A stretch of 9,840 nt of DNA, from the NCBI GenBank assembly GCA_027457185.1, contig DAIDTN010000187.1, forward strand, positions 1-9,840, written 5' to 3'. Below the pieces are notes generated by a model. That model saw nothing but the letters and a program-made list of their open reading frames with translations, searched no databases and was not told the origin of the DNA. The stretch is from Burkholderiales bacterium. GTDB taxonomy: Bacteria; Pseudomonadota; Gammaproteobacteria; Burkholderiales; SG8-39. The position numbers and the translations under genes are program-made. Below are positions 1 to 9,840 of this stretch, piece by piece; the first letter of the stretch is position 1, and every line of letters starts with the position of its first letter.

Positions 1-1
1 C

Positions 2-925
2 ATCGACGAGCACATCGCCCGGCCGATGGGCCTGTCGATCGAGCAGGCGGCCGCGGGCATGTACCGCGTCGCCTGCAATAACATGGCCCAGGGCGTGCGC
101 GAGGTCACGATCAAGCGCGGATTCGATCCGCGCGAGTTCCCCTTCATCCCGGCCGGCGGCGCCGGTCCGATGCACTCCTGCCTCATCTGCACCGAATTGG
201 AGATTCCGCTGCAAATCGTGCCGCGCGAATCCTCGGTGCTGTGCGCCTTCGGCATGCTGATGAGCGAACTGAAACACGACTTCGTGCGCACCTTCGTCGC
301 GCGCCTGGGCGCGGTCGACTGGGCGAAACTTGCGCGCATCGTCGACGACATGTCGCGCGATGGCGCGCATCAACTCGCCGAAGAGCGCATCGCCGAGAAG
401 AATCGCCGCTACGAAATCAGGTTCGATTGCCGTTATATCAAGCAGTACCACGAGGTGTCGTTCCTGGTGCCGCGCGAGTTGATCGATCGCGCCGATACGC
501 TGGCGATCGCCAGCGCCTTTCATGCCGAACACAACCGGCTCTACGGCTATTCGCTGGAGCAGGAAAACACGCCGGTGGAAATCATCAATGTGCGCGTGCA
601 GGCCATCGGCTTCACCGACAAACCTTCCTACCAGCTGGACACATGGGTGGGGGCCGACGCGTCCGCCGCGATCAAGGGCCGGCGCAAGGTCTACATTCCG
701 GAAACCAATGCGTTCAAAGAGGTCCCGGTGTATGACGGCCACAAAATGCGCTTCGGCAACCGGATAGCCGGCCCGGCCATGATCGAACAGGAGACCACCG
801 CCATATTCGTCAGCGCCTCCTTCGATTGCATCGTCGACGCCTACGGCTCTTTCGCCCTTTACCGCAAGGGCCGCGAGGATCTGATCCGAAGCTGCATCAG
901 ACAGGAGACGGAGACCGCTATATGA
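2..925 (+). CDS. Hydantoinase/oxoprolinase A-family subunit (HyuA-like), C-terminal part
   Basis: The reading frame is open from base 2 with no start, so the gene begins upstream of the window; about 307 C-terminal residues are seen. The AGGAGPMH motif (nt 152-175) is the glycine-rich signature of the HyuA/5-oxoprolinase/acetone carboxylase beta family. It is followed by the usual stretch containing 'VPRESSVLCAFGML' and the C-terminal domain with a GPAMIEQETT segment near nt 772-801. In this family the A subunit binds ATP and activates the substrate by phosphorylation, and it works in a heteromer with HyuB. Known members hydrolyse hydantoins or lactams, or carboxylate ketones such as acetone and acetophenone. 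The sequence alone does not separate these activities. Its TGA overlaps the ATG of the next gene (ATGA), which suggests translational coupling with the B subunit. The N-terminal ATPase part is not in the window. Confidence 0.9.
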   Translation: MDEHIARPMGLSIEQAAAGMYRVACNNMAQGVREVTIKRGFDPREFPFIPAGGAGPMHSCLICTELEIPLQIVPRESSVLCAFGMLMSELKHDFVRTFVARLGAVDWAKLARIVDDMSRDGAHQLAEERIAEKNRRYEIRFDCRYIKQYHEVSFLVPRELIDRADTLAIASAFHAEHNRLYGYSLEQENTPVEIINVRVQAIGFTDKPSYQLDTWVGADASAAIKGRRKVYIPETNAFKEVPVYDGHKMRFGNRIAGPAMIEQETTAIFVSASFDCIVDAYGSFALYRKGREDLIRSCIRQETETAI

Positions 926-2628
926 ACAAGAACGCAAACGCCGAAGCTAAAATCGATCCGATCCTGCTCTCGGTCTATGCCCGCACATTCAAGTCCATCA
1001 CCGACGAGATGAGCATCTCCATGGCGCAGACCACGCGCTCGCCCATCCTGTGCGAGGCCAAGGACTATGTCACCGGCCTCTACGACGGCGACGGCAACAT
1101 GCTCGAACAGACCGAGAACCTGCCGATACTCGCCTTCTCCCTGGCGCCGGTATGCAAATACATCAAACAATACTTCGGCGACGAAATCTACCCGGGCGAC
1201 GTCATTTTCCACAACGACGTGTTCAGCCTGGGAAATCAGAACAACGATGTCGCCGCGTTCAAGCCGGTGTTCCTCGACGGCAAGCTGGTCGCCTGGACCG
1301 CGGTCAAAGGGCATCAGGCGGACATCGGCGGCAATGTCGCCGGCGGCTACAACCCCAACGCCATCGAGGTATGGCAGGAAGCGCTGCGCATCCCGCCGGT
1401 CAAGGTGGTCGAAAAGGGCAAGCTCCGGAAAGACGTGTGGAACCTGATTTTCGCCAATGTCCGGCTGGATATCGTGCAGCACGACATGAAGGCCGAGATG
1501 GGCGCCTGCACCGTGGGCGAACGCCGCCTGCTGGAACTGCTCGGCAAGTACGGCATCGACAGCTACGCGGCGCACAAGCAGGCGCTGTTCGATGCCACGC
1601 GCAAAATGATGGAAGCGGAAATCGCCAAGATACCGAACGGAAAATATTCGGGCGAAGGCTATGTCCATTACGACGGCCGCCACGAAGGCTCGAAGTTCAC
1701 CATTCGCGTCGACATCGAAGTGAGGGACAAATCGATCAAGTTCGACTATTCGCGCACCGACGCCCAGACCAACGGCTTCGTCAACGGCACCTACACCTCC
1801 AGCGCTTCGGCCACCATCCTGACGCTGCTGCAAATGGTAAATCCGGACATTCCGCACAACGAAGGCATGGTGCAGCCGATCGAGATCGTGATTCCGGAGG
1901 GGACCATCCTCAACGCGGCCTATCCGAAAGCCACCACCTTCGGCAATCACCTGTGCCCGCCCAACGCCGACGCGATCCAGCGCGCACTCGCGCCGGTCAT
2001 GCCCGATCGCGTTACCGCCGGCTGGAACAACCTGCTGGCTTCGCTCACCACCGGCATCGATCCGAGAAACAAGGAGAAGTACGTCGACATCGGCTTCATG
2101 GGACTGAAAGGCGGGTCGGGCGCCATGCGCGGCACCGACGGCTACGACCATATCGGCATGATCGATGCCTCCGGCGGTGTGCTCGACCAGGACTACGAAA
2201 TGTTCGAGCAGCAGACGCCGCACACCCTGATCAAGCACGAACTGCTCACCGATTCCGCCGGTGTCGGCGAGTGGCGTGGCGGACTCGGCGTGGAAACGAT
2301 GTTCGAAATCGGTTCCGACGACACACAGCTGGTCACCTTCGGCGACGGCGACTTCGAGCCCGCCTTCGGCCTGTTCGGCGGCGGCTCGGGCGGGCTCAAT
2401 TTCATCCGTCTGCGCTATCCGGATGGGCAAACGGTGGTGCCCAGAAACAAGGACCTTATCAGCGGCGTGCCCAAGGGCACGCTGTACCATCAAGTGGCGA
2501 GCGGCGGCGGCGGCTACGGCGACCCGCACAAGCGCGATCGCACGCTGCTCGAGGAAGAGGTGAAGAACGGCGTCATCTCGGCCGAGGCGGCGCAGCGTCA
2601 TTACGGGGTCCGGCCGAACAAAGGCTGA
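922..2628 (+). CDS. Hydantoinase B/oxoprolinase-family subunit (HyuB-like)
   Basis: A 568-residue protein, normal length for free-standing HyuB subunits. The ATG at 922 overlaps the TGA of the A subunit and follows purine-rich AGGAGA/GGAGA stretches at about 902-914. I chose it over an upstream in-frame ATG that would overlap the A gene by 100 nt. Family landmarks are the N-terminal 'SITDEMSISM' segment, the FHNDVFSLGNQNNDVAAFKPVF stretch in its first third, GHQADIGG (His131-Gly137 region; this His/Asp motif binds metal in related carboxylases), and the C-terminal SGGGGYGDP signature. With the A subunit it should form an ATP-dependent carboxylase or amide/lactam hydrolase. The partner acyl-CoA genes downstream make a carboxylase role attractive, but this is inference. 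No acetone carboxylase gamma-like small subunit is seen. Confidence 0.92.
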   Translation: MNKNANAEAKIDPILLSVYARTFKSITDEMSISMAQTTRSPILCEAKDYVTGLYDGDGNMLEQTENLPILAFSLAPVCKYIKQYFGDEIYPGDVIFHNDVFSLGNQNNDVAAFKPVFLDGKLVAWTAVKGHQADIGGNVAGGYNPNAIEVWQEALRIPPVKVVEKGKLRKDVWNLIFANVRLDIVQHDMKAEMGACTVGERRLLELLGKYGIDSYAAHKQALFDATRKMMEAEIAKIPNGKYSGEGYVHYDGRHEGSKFTIRVDIEVRDKSIKFDYSRTDAQTNGFVNGTYTSSASATILTLLQMVNPDIPHNEGMVQPIEIVIPEGTILNAAYPKATTFGNHLCPPNADAIQRALAPVMPDRVTAGWNNLLASLTTGIDPRNKEKYVDIGFMGLKGGSGAMRGTDGYDHIGMIDASGGVLDQDYEMFEQQTPHTLIKHELLTDSAGVGEWRGGLGVETMFEIGSDDTQLVTFGDGDFEPAFGLFGGGSGGLNFIRLRYPDGQTVVPRNKDLISGVPKGTLYHQVASGGGGYGDPHKRDRTLLEEEVKNGVISAEAAQRHYGVRPNKG

Positions 2629-2633
2629 CGATC

Positions 2634-3770
2634 ATGAACTTCGAATTGACCGACCAGCAAAAGGCGATCCGCGACACCTTCGCCCGCTTCTGCGACCAGC
2701 GCATTGCACCGCAGGCAGCTGCCCTGGATGAAGCACACGCCTTTCCGCGGCCCTTGTTCAAGGACTTGGCCGATCTGGGCTTCTTCGGTATGCGCTATCC
2801 CGAGGACGCGGGCGGCAGCGGCATGGCGCTGACCGAATTCTGCCTCGCGCTGGCCGAAATCGCGCGCGGTTCCATGTCGCTTGCCGCCGCCGCGGCGATG
2901 CAATCGCTCATGGGCACCAAGTTCCTGCACATGCTCGGCAGTGCCGACATCATCGAACGCCTGTTCAAGCCGGCCCTCAGGGGCGAGAAGATCGCGGCCA
3001 TCTGCATGACCGAACCCAATGCCGGTTCCGACCTGAATTCGATCGCCACCACGGCGAAGAAAACGGACGGCGGCTACCTGCTCAGCGGGCAGAAAACCTG
3101 GATCACTTCGGCGCCGCTGGCCGATTTCTTTACCGTGTTCGCCAAGGCCGGAGAGGAGAAGAAACTCACCATCTTCCTGGTGGAGCGCTCGTTCAAGGGC
3201 CTTACGGTCGGGCGTGAAATCCATAAAATGGGGGTCTGGGCGCTGCCGACCTCGGAGGTGGCTTTCGATGCCTGCTTCGTTCCGGACAGCCACCGTTTGA
3301 GCCGCGAGGAAGGCGACGGCGAGGGACATCTGCGCAAAACTCTGGCCGAAATTCGCATCATCACCGGCGCCATGGGTCTGGGCATTGCCCGCGCGGCACT
3401 GGACGAGGCGGTGCGCTATTCCTCGGAGCGCAAGCAGTTCGGCAAGCCGATCAACCGCTTCCAGGCGATTCAGCTCAAGCTGGCGGAGATGGCAACCCAA
3501 CTCGAAGCCGCCACGCATCTCGTTTATTACGCCGCCTGGCTACGCGACGCCGATCTGCCGCACCACAAACAGGCCGCCATGGCCAAGCTGTTCGCCAGCG
3601 AGGCGGCAGCGACTATCTGCGACCAGGCGGCGCGGGTGCTCGCCTCCTATGGCTACGCGATGGAATACCCGGTGCAGCGTTATTTGCGCGACGTGCGCTT
3701 CCTGTTGATCGGCGGCGGCACCAGCGAGATATTGAAACTCATCGTTGCCAAGGAGTTAGCCAGCACATGA
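2634..3770 (+). CDS. Acyl-CoA dehydrogenase
   Basis: A 378-residue FAD flavoprotein of usual family length, starting at the ATG at 2634, 5 nt after the HyuB stop and about 9 nt after an AAAGG. The N-terminal helical domain is followed by the flavin/substrate segment CMTEPNAGSDLNS and GQKTWITSA in the middle beta domain, then RYSSERKQFGKPI and the C-terminal helical domain ending in RDVRFLLIGGGTSEIL. It should introduce an alpha,beta double bond into an acyl-CoA and pass electrons to ETF. The position that holds the catalytic Glu in short/medium-chain enzymes (E of YEGT) is Gly361 here. This resembles long-chain/isovaleryl-type enzymes, whose base lies in another helix; Glu239 in 'LAEIRI' lies near that place but not exactly on it. 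The substrate is unknown. Its TGA overlaps the start of the B12-binding subunit, so the two are probably translated together. Confidence 0.95.
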   Translation: MNFELTDQQKAIRDTFARFCDQRIAPQAAALDEAHAFPRPLFKDLADLGFFGMRYPEDAGGSGMALTEFCLALAEIARGSMSLAAAAAMQSLMGTKFLHMLGSADIIERLFKPALRGEKIAAICMTEPNAGSDLNSIATTAKKTDGGYLLSGQKTWITSAPLADFFTVFAKAGEEKKLTIFLVERSFKGLTVGREIHKMGVWALPTSEVAFDACFVPDSHRLSREEGDGEGHLRKTLAEIRIITGAMGLGIARAALDEAVRYSSERKQFGKPINRFQAIQLKLAEMATQLEAATHLVYYAAWLRDADLPHHKQAAMAKLFASEAAATICDQAARVLASYGYAMEYPVQRYLRDVRFLLIGGGTSEILKLIVAKELAST

Positions 3771-4162
3771 AGCCAATCAAGGTACTGCTCGCCAAACCCG
3801 GTCTGGACGGGCACGACCAGGGCGCCAAAATCGTGGTACGCGCGCTGATGGACGCAGGCTTCGAAGTGATCTATACCGGCCTGCGCCAGACACCCGAAGC
3901 GGTGGCGCGCATGTCGCTGGAGGAGGATGTGGATGTGATCGCCCTGTCGAGCATGGCCGGCTCGCACCTGCATTTCTGCCAAAAGCTGAAACCCCTGCTC
4001 GAAGCCGGCGGGCTTACCGACAAGCTTTGGCTGATCGGCGGCAGCCTGCCGCAGCAGGACCACGCGGCGCTGCGCGGGCTCGGATTCAAGGGCATCTTCC
4101 CCACCGGATCCAAGCTCGATGCGATCGTCGACTACATCCGGCAAAACGTTAAGGCGGCGTGA
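3767..4162 (+). CDS. Cobalamin-binding small subunit of an acyl-CoA mutase
   Basis: A 131-residue stand-alone B12-binding domain. The signature K10-x3-D14-x-H16-x2-G19 (in 'AKPGLDGHDQG') matches the Lys-Asp-His base-off cobalamin motif of methylmalonyl-CoA mutase, where the His coordinates cobalt. The later SSMAGSH segment and 'IGGSLPQQD' correspond to the nucleotide-loop-binding S and GG motifs. Length and arrangement match small subunits of two-subunit mutases such as isobutyryl-CoA and 2-hydroxyisobutyryl-CoA mutase. The start overlaps the acyl-CoA dehydrogenase stop (ATGA), with AAGGAG about 11 nt upstream. It sits directly before its presumed catalytic partner. Identification as a B12 subunit is firm; the substrate of the complex is not known. 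Confidence 0.95.
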   Translation: MKPIKVLLAKPGLDGHDQGAKIVVRALMDAGFEVIYTGLRQTPEAVARMSLEEDVDVIALSSMAGSHLHFCQKLKPLLEAGGLTDKLWLIGGSLPQQDHAALRGLGFKGIFPTGSKLDAIVDYIRQNVKAA

Positions 4163-4163
4163 A

Positions 4164-5777
<1,614 letters not shown>

Positions 5778-5800
5778 AGTCCGCTTCGAAGGAAACGCCG

Positions 5801-6190
5801 ATGTCCGAAATCCAGCAGTACCTCCCGCACTGCAGACTGGAGCAGGTGGCCGCGCTAACTTTGTGGCACGAGCTCGGTGCCGCCGACGTCATCACACGAG
5901 CGCAAATTTCCGGAACCGGCGCAGCTTCGATCTCGTGCGCAGCGAGCCGCGGAGCTTTGCAACTCGAGGTGGTAGACAGTCTCGAAGGTTCGAATGCAAG
6001 CAGAGTCGTTCAACTGGAATCTCTTACGATTGACTACGACTGCCAAACGCGGAGATACTCTAAAATGCGATCGAGTTTCCCATCCTTCCTTTGGACGTAC
6101 CGGGGAAGTGCGCAAGTGCTTGATGCGCCTTGCCGAGCTAGGCAAGTTAGTGTCAGCTCCAGGATCGAGAGTAAGCCATGCAGGAGATAA
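5801..6190 (+). CDS. Hypothetical small ORF in the intergenic spacer (doubtful)
   Basis: An open frame of 129 codons starting at the ATG at 5801, preceded by AAGGA at 5789-5793 with good spacing (7 nt). The first 45 or so residues (MSEIQQYLPHCRLEQVAALT onward) look protein-like. The rest is rich in Ser, Arg and Cys and looks like non-coding translation. The frame runs 13 nt into the FAD-subunit gene and ends in TAA. I recognise no domain. It may be a short real gene, the remnant 5' end of a deleted or frameshifted gene, or chance. Confidence 0.25.
   Translation: MSEIQQYLPHCRLEQVAALTLWHELGAADVITRAQISGTGAASISCAASRGALQLEVVDSLEGSNASRVVQLESLTIDYDCQTRRYSKMRSSFPSFLWTYRGSAQVLDAPCRARQVSVSSRIESKPCRR
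5865..5881. repeat. Short inverted repeat GGCAC/GTGCC
   Basis: Perfect 5-bp arms (5865-5869 and 5877-5881) surround GAGCTCG, whose first six bases are themselves a palindrome. No T-tract follows, so this is not a convincing terminator. It could be an operator or chance. Confidence 0.3.
6030..6059 (+). promoter_or_regulatory. Candidate sigma70-type promoter for the molybdenum hydroxylase genes
   Basis: TTGACT (6030-6035, five of six matches to the -35 consensus), an 18-nt spacer and GATACT (6054-6059, four of six matches to the -10) lie in the AT-richer part of the spacer. They are about 120 nt upstream of the FAD-subunit start and correctly oriented. This is supported only by pattern match and position. 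Confidence 0.4.
6129..6146. repeat. Inverted repeat CTTGCC/GGCAAG upstream of the FAD-subunit gene
   Basis: Perfect 6-bp arms (6129-6134 and 6141-6146) with a GAGCTA centre lie between the promoter candidate and the start at 6178. The position suits a downstream operator or a 5' leader hairpin. No T-tract follows. Confidence 0.35.
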
Positions 6191-7024
6191 CCAGCTATCT
6201 GGCGCCTCGCCGCTTGGACGAGGCATTGCAGGCAATGGCGGACGGCGATGCCACCGTGTTGTGCGGCGGTACGGACCTCGCACCACAGACCGAATCCGGC
6301 ATGCGCCAATACAAAGCGAAACTGCTGAACATTCGCCGCATCGAACGACTGGGCGGCATTGAAGCCACAGGTGACAAGGTTCGCATCGGTGCCCTGACGA
6401 CGATCAGCGAAATCCGCTGCAACCCCGCGCTCGCTGCAATCGCGCCCGTTCTGGTCGAGGCGGCCGAGCATTTCGCCAGCGAGCAGATTCGCAACGCGGC
6501 GTCGGTGGGTGGCAACCTGTGCAACGCCTCGCCGGCCGGCGATATGATCCCGGCCTTGCTGGTATTGGGCGCCTCGGTCGAACTCGCATGCTGGCGCGAC
6601 GGCGCCGTGCGGAAGCGGCAGGTACCGCTGGAACAGTTCTTCGTCGGTCCGGGTAAGACCGTCAAACTGCCCGAAGAGTTGCTGACCGGCGTAGTGTTCG
6701 ACCGGCCCGCGGCGGGCTTCGTCGGCAGGTTCCGCAAGTCCGGCCCGCGCCCCGCGCTTGAAATCTCCACCGTTTCGGTCGCCTTCGGCGCCCGTGTTGC
6801 CGGGGGCCGACTCAGCGATGTGCGTGTTGCCATGGGCTCGGTCGCGCCCACGCCCTTGCGCGCCCGCCATGTCGAGGCTGCGCTCGAAGGCAAGGCGCTC
6901 GACGCCGCGACCATCGCCGCCGCGGTCGCCGCGACGGCGGAGGATGCCAAACCCATCGATGACGTGCGTGCAAGTGCGTGGTATCGCAGCCATCTCGTTC
7001 GTGTGTTCGTTGAAGAGGTGCTCA

Positions 7025-7044
<20 letters not shown>
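6178..7044 (+). CDS. FAD-binding subunit of a xanthine dehydrogenase/CO dehydrogenase-family molybdenum hydroxylase
   Basis: A 288-residue protein, normal for CoxM-type medium subunits. FAD-binding motifs are GGTDL (residues 30-34) and IRNAASVGGNLCNASPAGD, with G111-G112-N113, followed by the usual C-terminal domain. It lacks the extra Cys-rich [4Fe-4S] insertion of classical 4-hydroxybenzoyl-CoA reductase beta subunits, which argues against that exact enzyme. It passes electrons from the iron-sulfur subunit to the acceptor. The start at 6178 is preceded by a GAGAG purine stretch about 6 nt upstream. The end overlaps the start of the iron-sulfur gene by 20 nt, so the two are probably co-translated. 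The frame is intact, unlike the next two genes. Confidence 0.93.
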
Positions 7045-7516
<472 letters not shown>

Positions 7517-7552
7517 GCGGGCGCCATTCCATGCCTCGGGCCGCATACGCTT

Positions 7553-7558
7553 AAGGAG
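7553..7558 (+). promoter_or_regulatory. Ribosome binding site of the molybdopterin-subunit gene
   Basis: AAGGAG lies 9 nt before the ATG at 7568, in the 51-nt gap after the iron-sulfur gene. It fixes the start and shows that this gene can initiate on its own rather than by stop/start overlap. Confidence 0.75.
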
Positions 7559-7567
7559 TGCAAAGCC

Positions 7568-9840
7568 ATGAAACGGGACGCCATCGGTTCACCCATCGAA
7601 AGGAAGACCCTGATCGGCCAGCGCGTCAGGAAGCCCGACGCGCCCGACAAGGCGACCGGCAAGACGCGCTACATCAACGACATGGTGCTGCCGCAGATGC
7701 TGATCGGCAAGGTGCTGTTCGCCGGCCGGCCACACGCCAGGATCCTTCGCATCGATACCTCGGCGGCCGAAAAGCTGCCAGGGGTCCATGCGGTGCTGAC
7801 GGGCAAGGACGCGGCCGGCCTCAAGTTCGGCTTCGTGCGCGACAACGTCGCGATCAAGGACAAGGTGCGCTGCGAGCACGACGAGATCGCGGCGGTCGCC
7901 GCCGATACGGAAGAGATTGCCCGGCGCGCGCTCGAACTGATCGAAGTCGAATACGAGGACCTGCCCGGCGTATTCACGCCCGAATCCGGCGCCGCGCAAG
8001 GCGCTCCGCTCGTCCACGATAACTTCCCCGGCAACAAGAGCCTTCATTTCGAGTTCAAGCACGGCGATCTCGCAGCGGCCGAAGCGGCCTCCGAATTCGT
8101 AGTCGACAGCGTGTTCCGCCCGCACCACGTGACGCACTGCTGCATTGGCACTTCTTGCGCGATCGCCGACTTCGACCACAACGGCAAGCTGACGATCTGG
8201 ACGCAGACCCAGTATCCGTACAATTACAAAATGGATCTTGCCCCGGCGCTGGGCATCGATCCCGGCGACATCCGGGTCATCCAGCCGCCCATCGGTGGCG
8301 CCTTCGGCTCCAAGCTCGACGTCTACCCCTACGAGCCGATCGCCGCGCTGCTGGCGAAGAAAGCCGGCCGGCCGGTCAAGGTCATCTATTCGCGCGAAGA
8401 AGAGTTCAGGGCCTCGCCGACGCGCCAGGCGGCGATCATCCATATGCGCACCGGATGCACCCGCGATGGCGTGCTCACCTTCCGCAGCGCCGACGTGTTG
8501 CTGGACAATGGTGCCTACACCTCATGGGGACCGACCATTCCCGTCATCATGATGCGCACCACGTCGGGCCACTATCGCGTGCCGGTGGTCGACTTCAAGG
8601 CACAGGCGATTTACACCAACAACCCCTACGCCGGCTCCTTCCGCGGTTACGGCAACGTCCAGACCACTTTCGCCACTGCACAGCAGATGGACATGCTCGC
8701 CGACATGGTGGATATGGATCCACTCGAGTTCCATCTCAAGAACGCGCAGAAATCCGGCGAAGTCACGCCGCAGAAATCCTTCCTGCGCGAGTGCGCCCTC
8801 CCCGAGTGCCTGGAAATCGCCGCCAAGACCAGCGACTACAGCCGAAAGCGCAGGGAGTACGCGGCGTTACGAGACAAGCCCGGCCGCTACAAGAAAGGCA
8901 TCGGCCTCGCCTCGTCCATCCACAACGCCGGCGGCGCCAAGATTCACAAGTCGGACGGCATCGGCACCATTCTCAAGGTGGACGATTTCGCCCGGGTTAC
9001 CGTCATCAGCGGCGCCTCCGAAATCGGTCAGGGCATAGACGCGGTCATCACCCTGATCGTGGCCGAGGAACTGGGCGTGCCGCTGGAACATGTGACCATC
9101 GTCAACAACGATTCCGACATTGCGCCGTGGGACGTGGGCGTGCACGCTTCGCGCACGACCTTCATCGCCGGCAACGGAACGCGGCGCGCCGCAAGGAAGG
9201 CAAAGGCGCAGATCCTGAACGCCGCCGAGAGGATGCTCGGCGAGCCGGCCGACACGCTTGAACTGCGCGGCGGTTTCGTCGTGCGCGACAGGTGCGGAAC
9301 GCCGCTGATCGACCTCGAACGCCTGCTGCGACGGATGCACTTTCAGGCCGAGCCGGAACTGGTGATGGTAACCGATTACTACGAGCCTAAGAGCGAACCG
9401 GAAGGAGCGAAGCACATTTCCGACCACTCCGCCGCGTATTCCCATGCCGTGCATGTCGCAGAGGTTACCGTCGACACGCTGACCGGCGAGATCAAGGTGG
9501 ATAAGGTCACGGTGGCGCAGGATGTCGGCCGCGTTATCAGCCGCATGGGACTCGAAGGCCAGATCTAAGGCGGCATCGCCATGGGTCTGGGTTATGCCCT
9601 ATGCGAAAACATGCGGATCGAAAAGGGTATGCTGAAGAATCCGGGCTTTCGCGATTACAAGCTCATCACGGCGCCGGAGATGCCGCCGCTCGATCTGCAC
9701 TTCATCGAGAGCCATTGCGCCGAAGGGCCCTATGGCGCCAAGGGCATCGCCGAGCTGCCGACGATCGTCATCGCGCCGGCCATTGCCAACGCGTTGTACA
9801 ACGCGACCGGGGTGCGCATCTTCAATCCGCCGATGTCGCC
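7568..9840 (+). pseudogene. Molybdopterin-binding large subunit of the molybdenum hydroxylase, interrupted by an in-frame TAA; 3' end beyond window
   Basis: The frame starts at the ATG at 7568 and runs 666 codons to TAA at 9566-9568 (codon 667), then continues with conserved sequence to the window edge, about 757 codons in all. Family landmarks are the N-terminal 'RVRKPDAPDKATGKTRYIND', IGGAFGSK (242-249), AGSFRGYGN (355-363), EIGQG (around 487-489) and DVGVHASRTTFIAGN. After the TAA come GGIAMGLGYAL and GPYGAKGIAE, whose Glu (codon 729) is the catalytic Glu of the family. AGSFRGYGN is not the Cys-containing loop of form I CO dehydrogenase, so this is a hydroxylase/dehydrogenase of another, unknown substrate. 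Termination at the TAA would remove the catalytic Glu and part of the cofactor pocket, giving an inactive subunit. The true C-terminus is not in the window. Confidence 0.9.
9566..9568 (+). other. In-frame TAA inside a conserved motif of the molybdopterin subunit
   Basis: ATC TAA GGC: the TAA lies in EGQI-x-GGIAMG, where relatives usually have Glu, Gln or His at x. One base change from GAA or CAA would produce it. Confidence 0.88.

Larger units (their letters stand above)
5778..6177. other. 400-nt spacer between the two gene blocks
   Basis: No confident gene lies here. The right half has visibly lower GC (29 of 60 bases in 6001-6060) than the flanking genes. It contains the doubtful ORF from 5801, a sigma70-like promoter candidate and two inverted repeats, annotated separately. 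I see no hairpin followed by a T-run that would make a clear intrinsic terminator for the left block. Confidence 0.6.

Noticed and set aside
859..2601. Long open frame of 580 codons on the minus strand opposite HyuB
   Set aside because: It is antisense to a clearly conserved gene, its translation has no recognisable domain and is rich in Arg, Val and Asp as expected from GC-rich mirror frames.
1050..2633. In-frame open extension upstream of the acyl-CoA dehydrogenase, suggesting a 906-residue fusion
   Set aside because: The extension overlaps HyuB out of frame and has an Arg-rich, non-protein-like composition; a proper start is at 2634.
5864..5880. TGGCACG-like sequence resembling a sigma54 promoter
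   Set aside because: The -24 element looks good, but the required GC of the -12 element is not at the correct spacing (the bases there read CGGT rather than TTGC).

Overview
This is a GC-rich bacterial segment with tightly packed genes, all on the + strand. Codon use and protein style suggest a Pseudomonadota catabolic locus, possibly betaproteobacterial; the taxon is an inference and is not shown by any marker gene. No rRNA, tRNA, CRISPR, transposase or integrase is visible.

Left block (about 1-5777). Five genes are coupled by stop/start overlaps or gaps of 1-5 nt: the C-terminal part of a HyuA-type ATP-dependent subunit (cut by the window edge), a HyuB-type subunit, an acyl-CoA dehydrogenase, a free-standing cobalamin-binding mutase subunit, and a catalytic acyl-CoA mutase subunit. 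Together they read as a CoA-linked degradation pathway: an ATP-dependent carboxylation or lactam/hydantoin-type hydrolysis, an alpha,beta-dehydrogenation, and a B12-dependent carbon-skeleton rearrangement. The substrate cannot be read from the sequence. The mutase keeps the Tyr and Arg of methylmalonyl-CoA mutases, but its usual His/Gln substrate loop is replaced by six glycines.

Middle (5778-6177). This 400-nt spacer becomes less GC-rich towards its right half. It holds one weakly supported small ORF, a plausible sigma70-like promoter and two short inverted repeats.

Right block (6178-9840). Three genes in the order FAD, [2Fe-2S], molybdopterin encode a xanthine dehydrogenase/CO dehydrogenase-family molybdenum hydroxylase. 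The FAD gene is intact. The iron-sulfur gene carries an in-frame TAG inside its first cluster motif, and the molybdopterin gene carries an in-frame TAA inside a conserved motif near its C-terminus. In both, the same frame continues with fully conserved sequence. All seven confidently identified termini in the window use TGA, so TAG/TAA here occur only as interruptions of conserved genes, apart from the stop of the doubtful small ORF. Recent nonsense mutation or sequence error is the simplest reading. Stop-codon suppression or recoding as Gln/Glu is the more interesting alternative and is testable.
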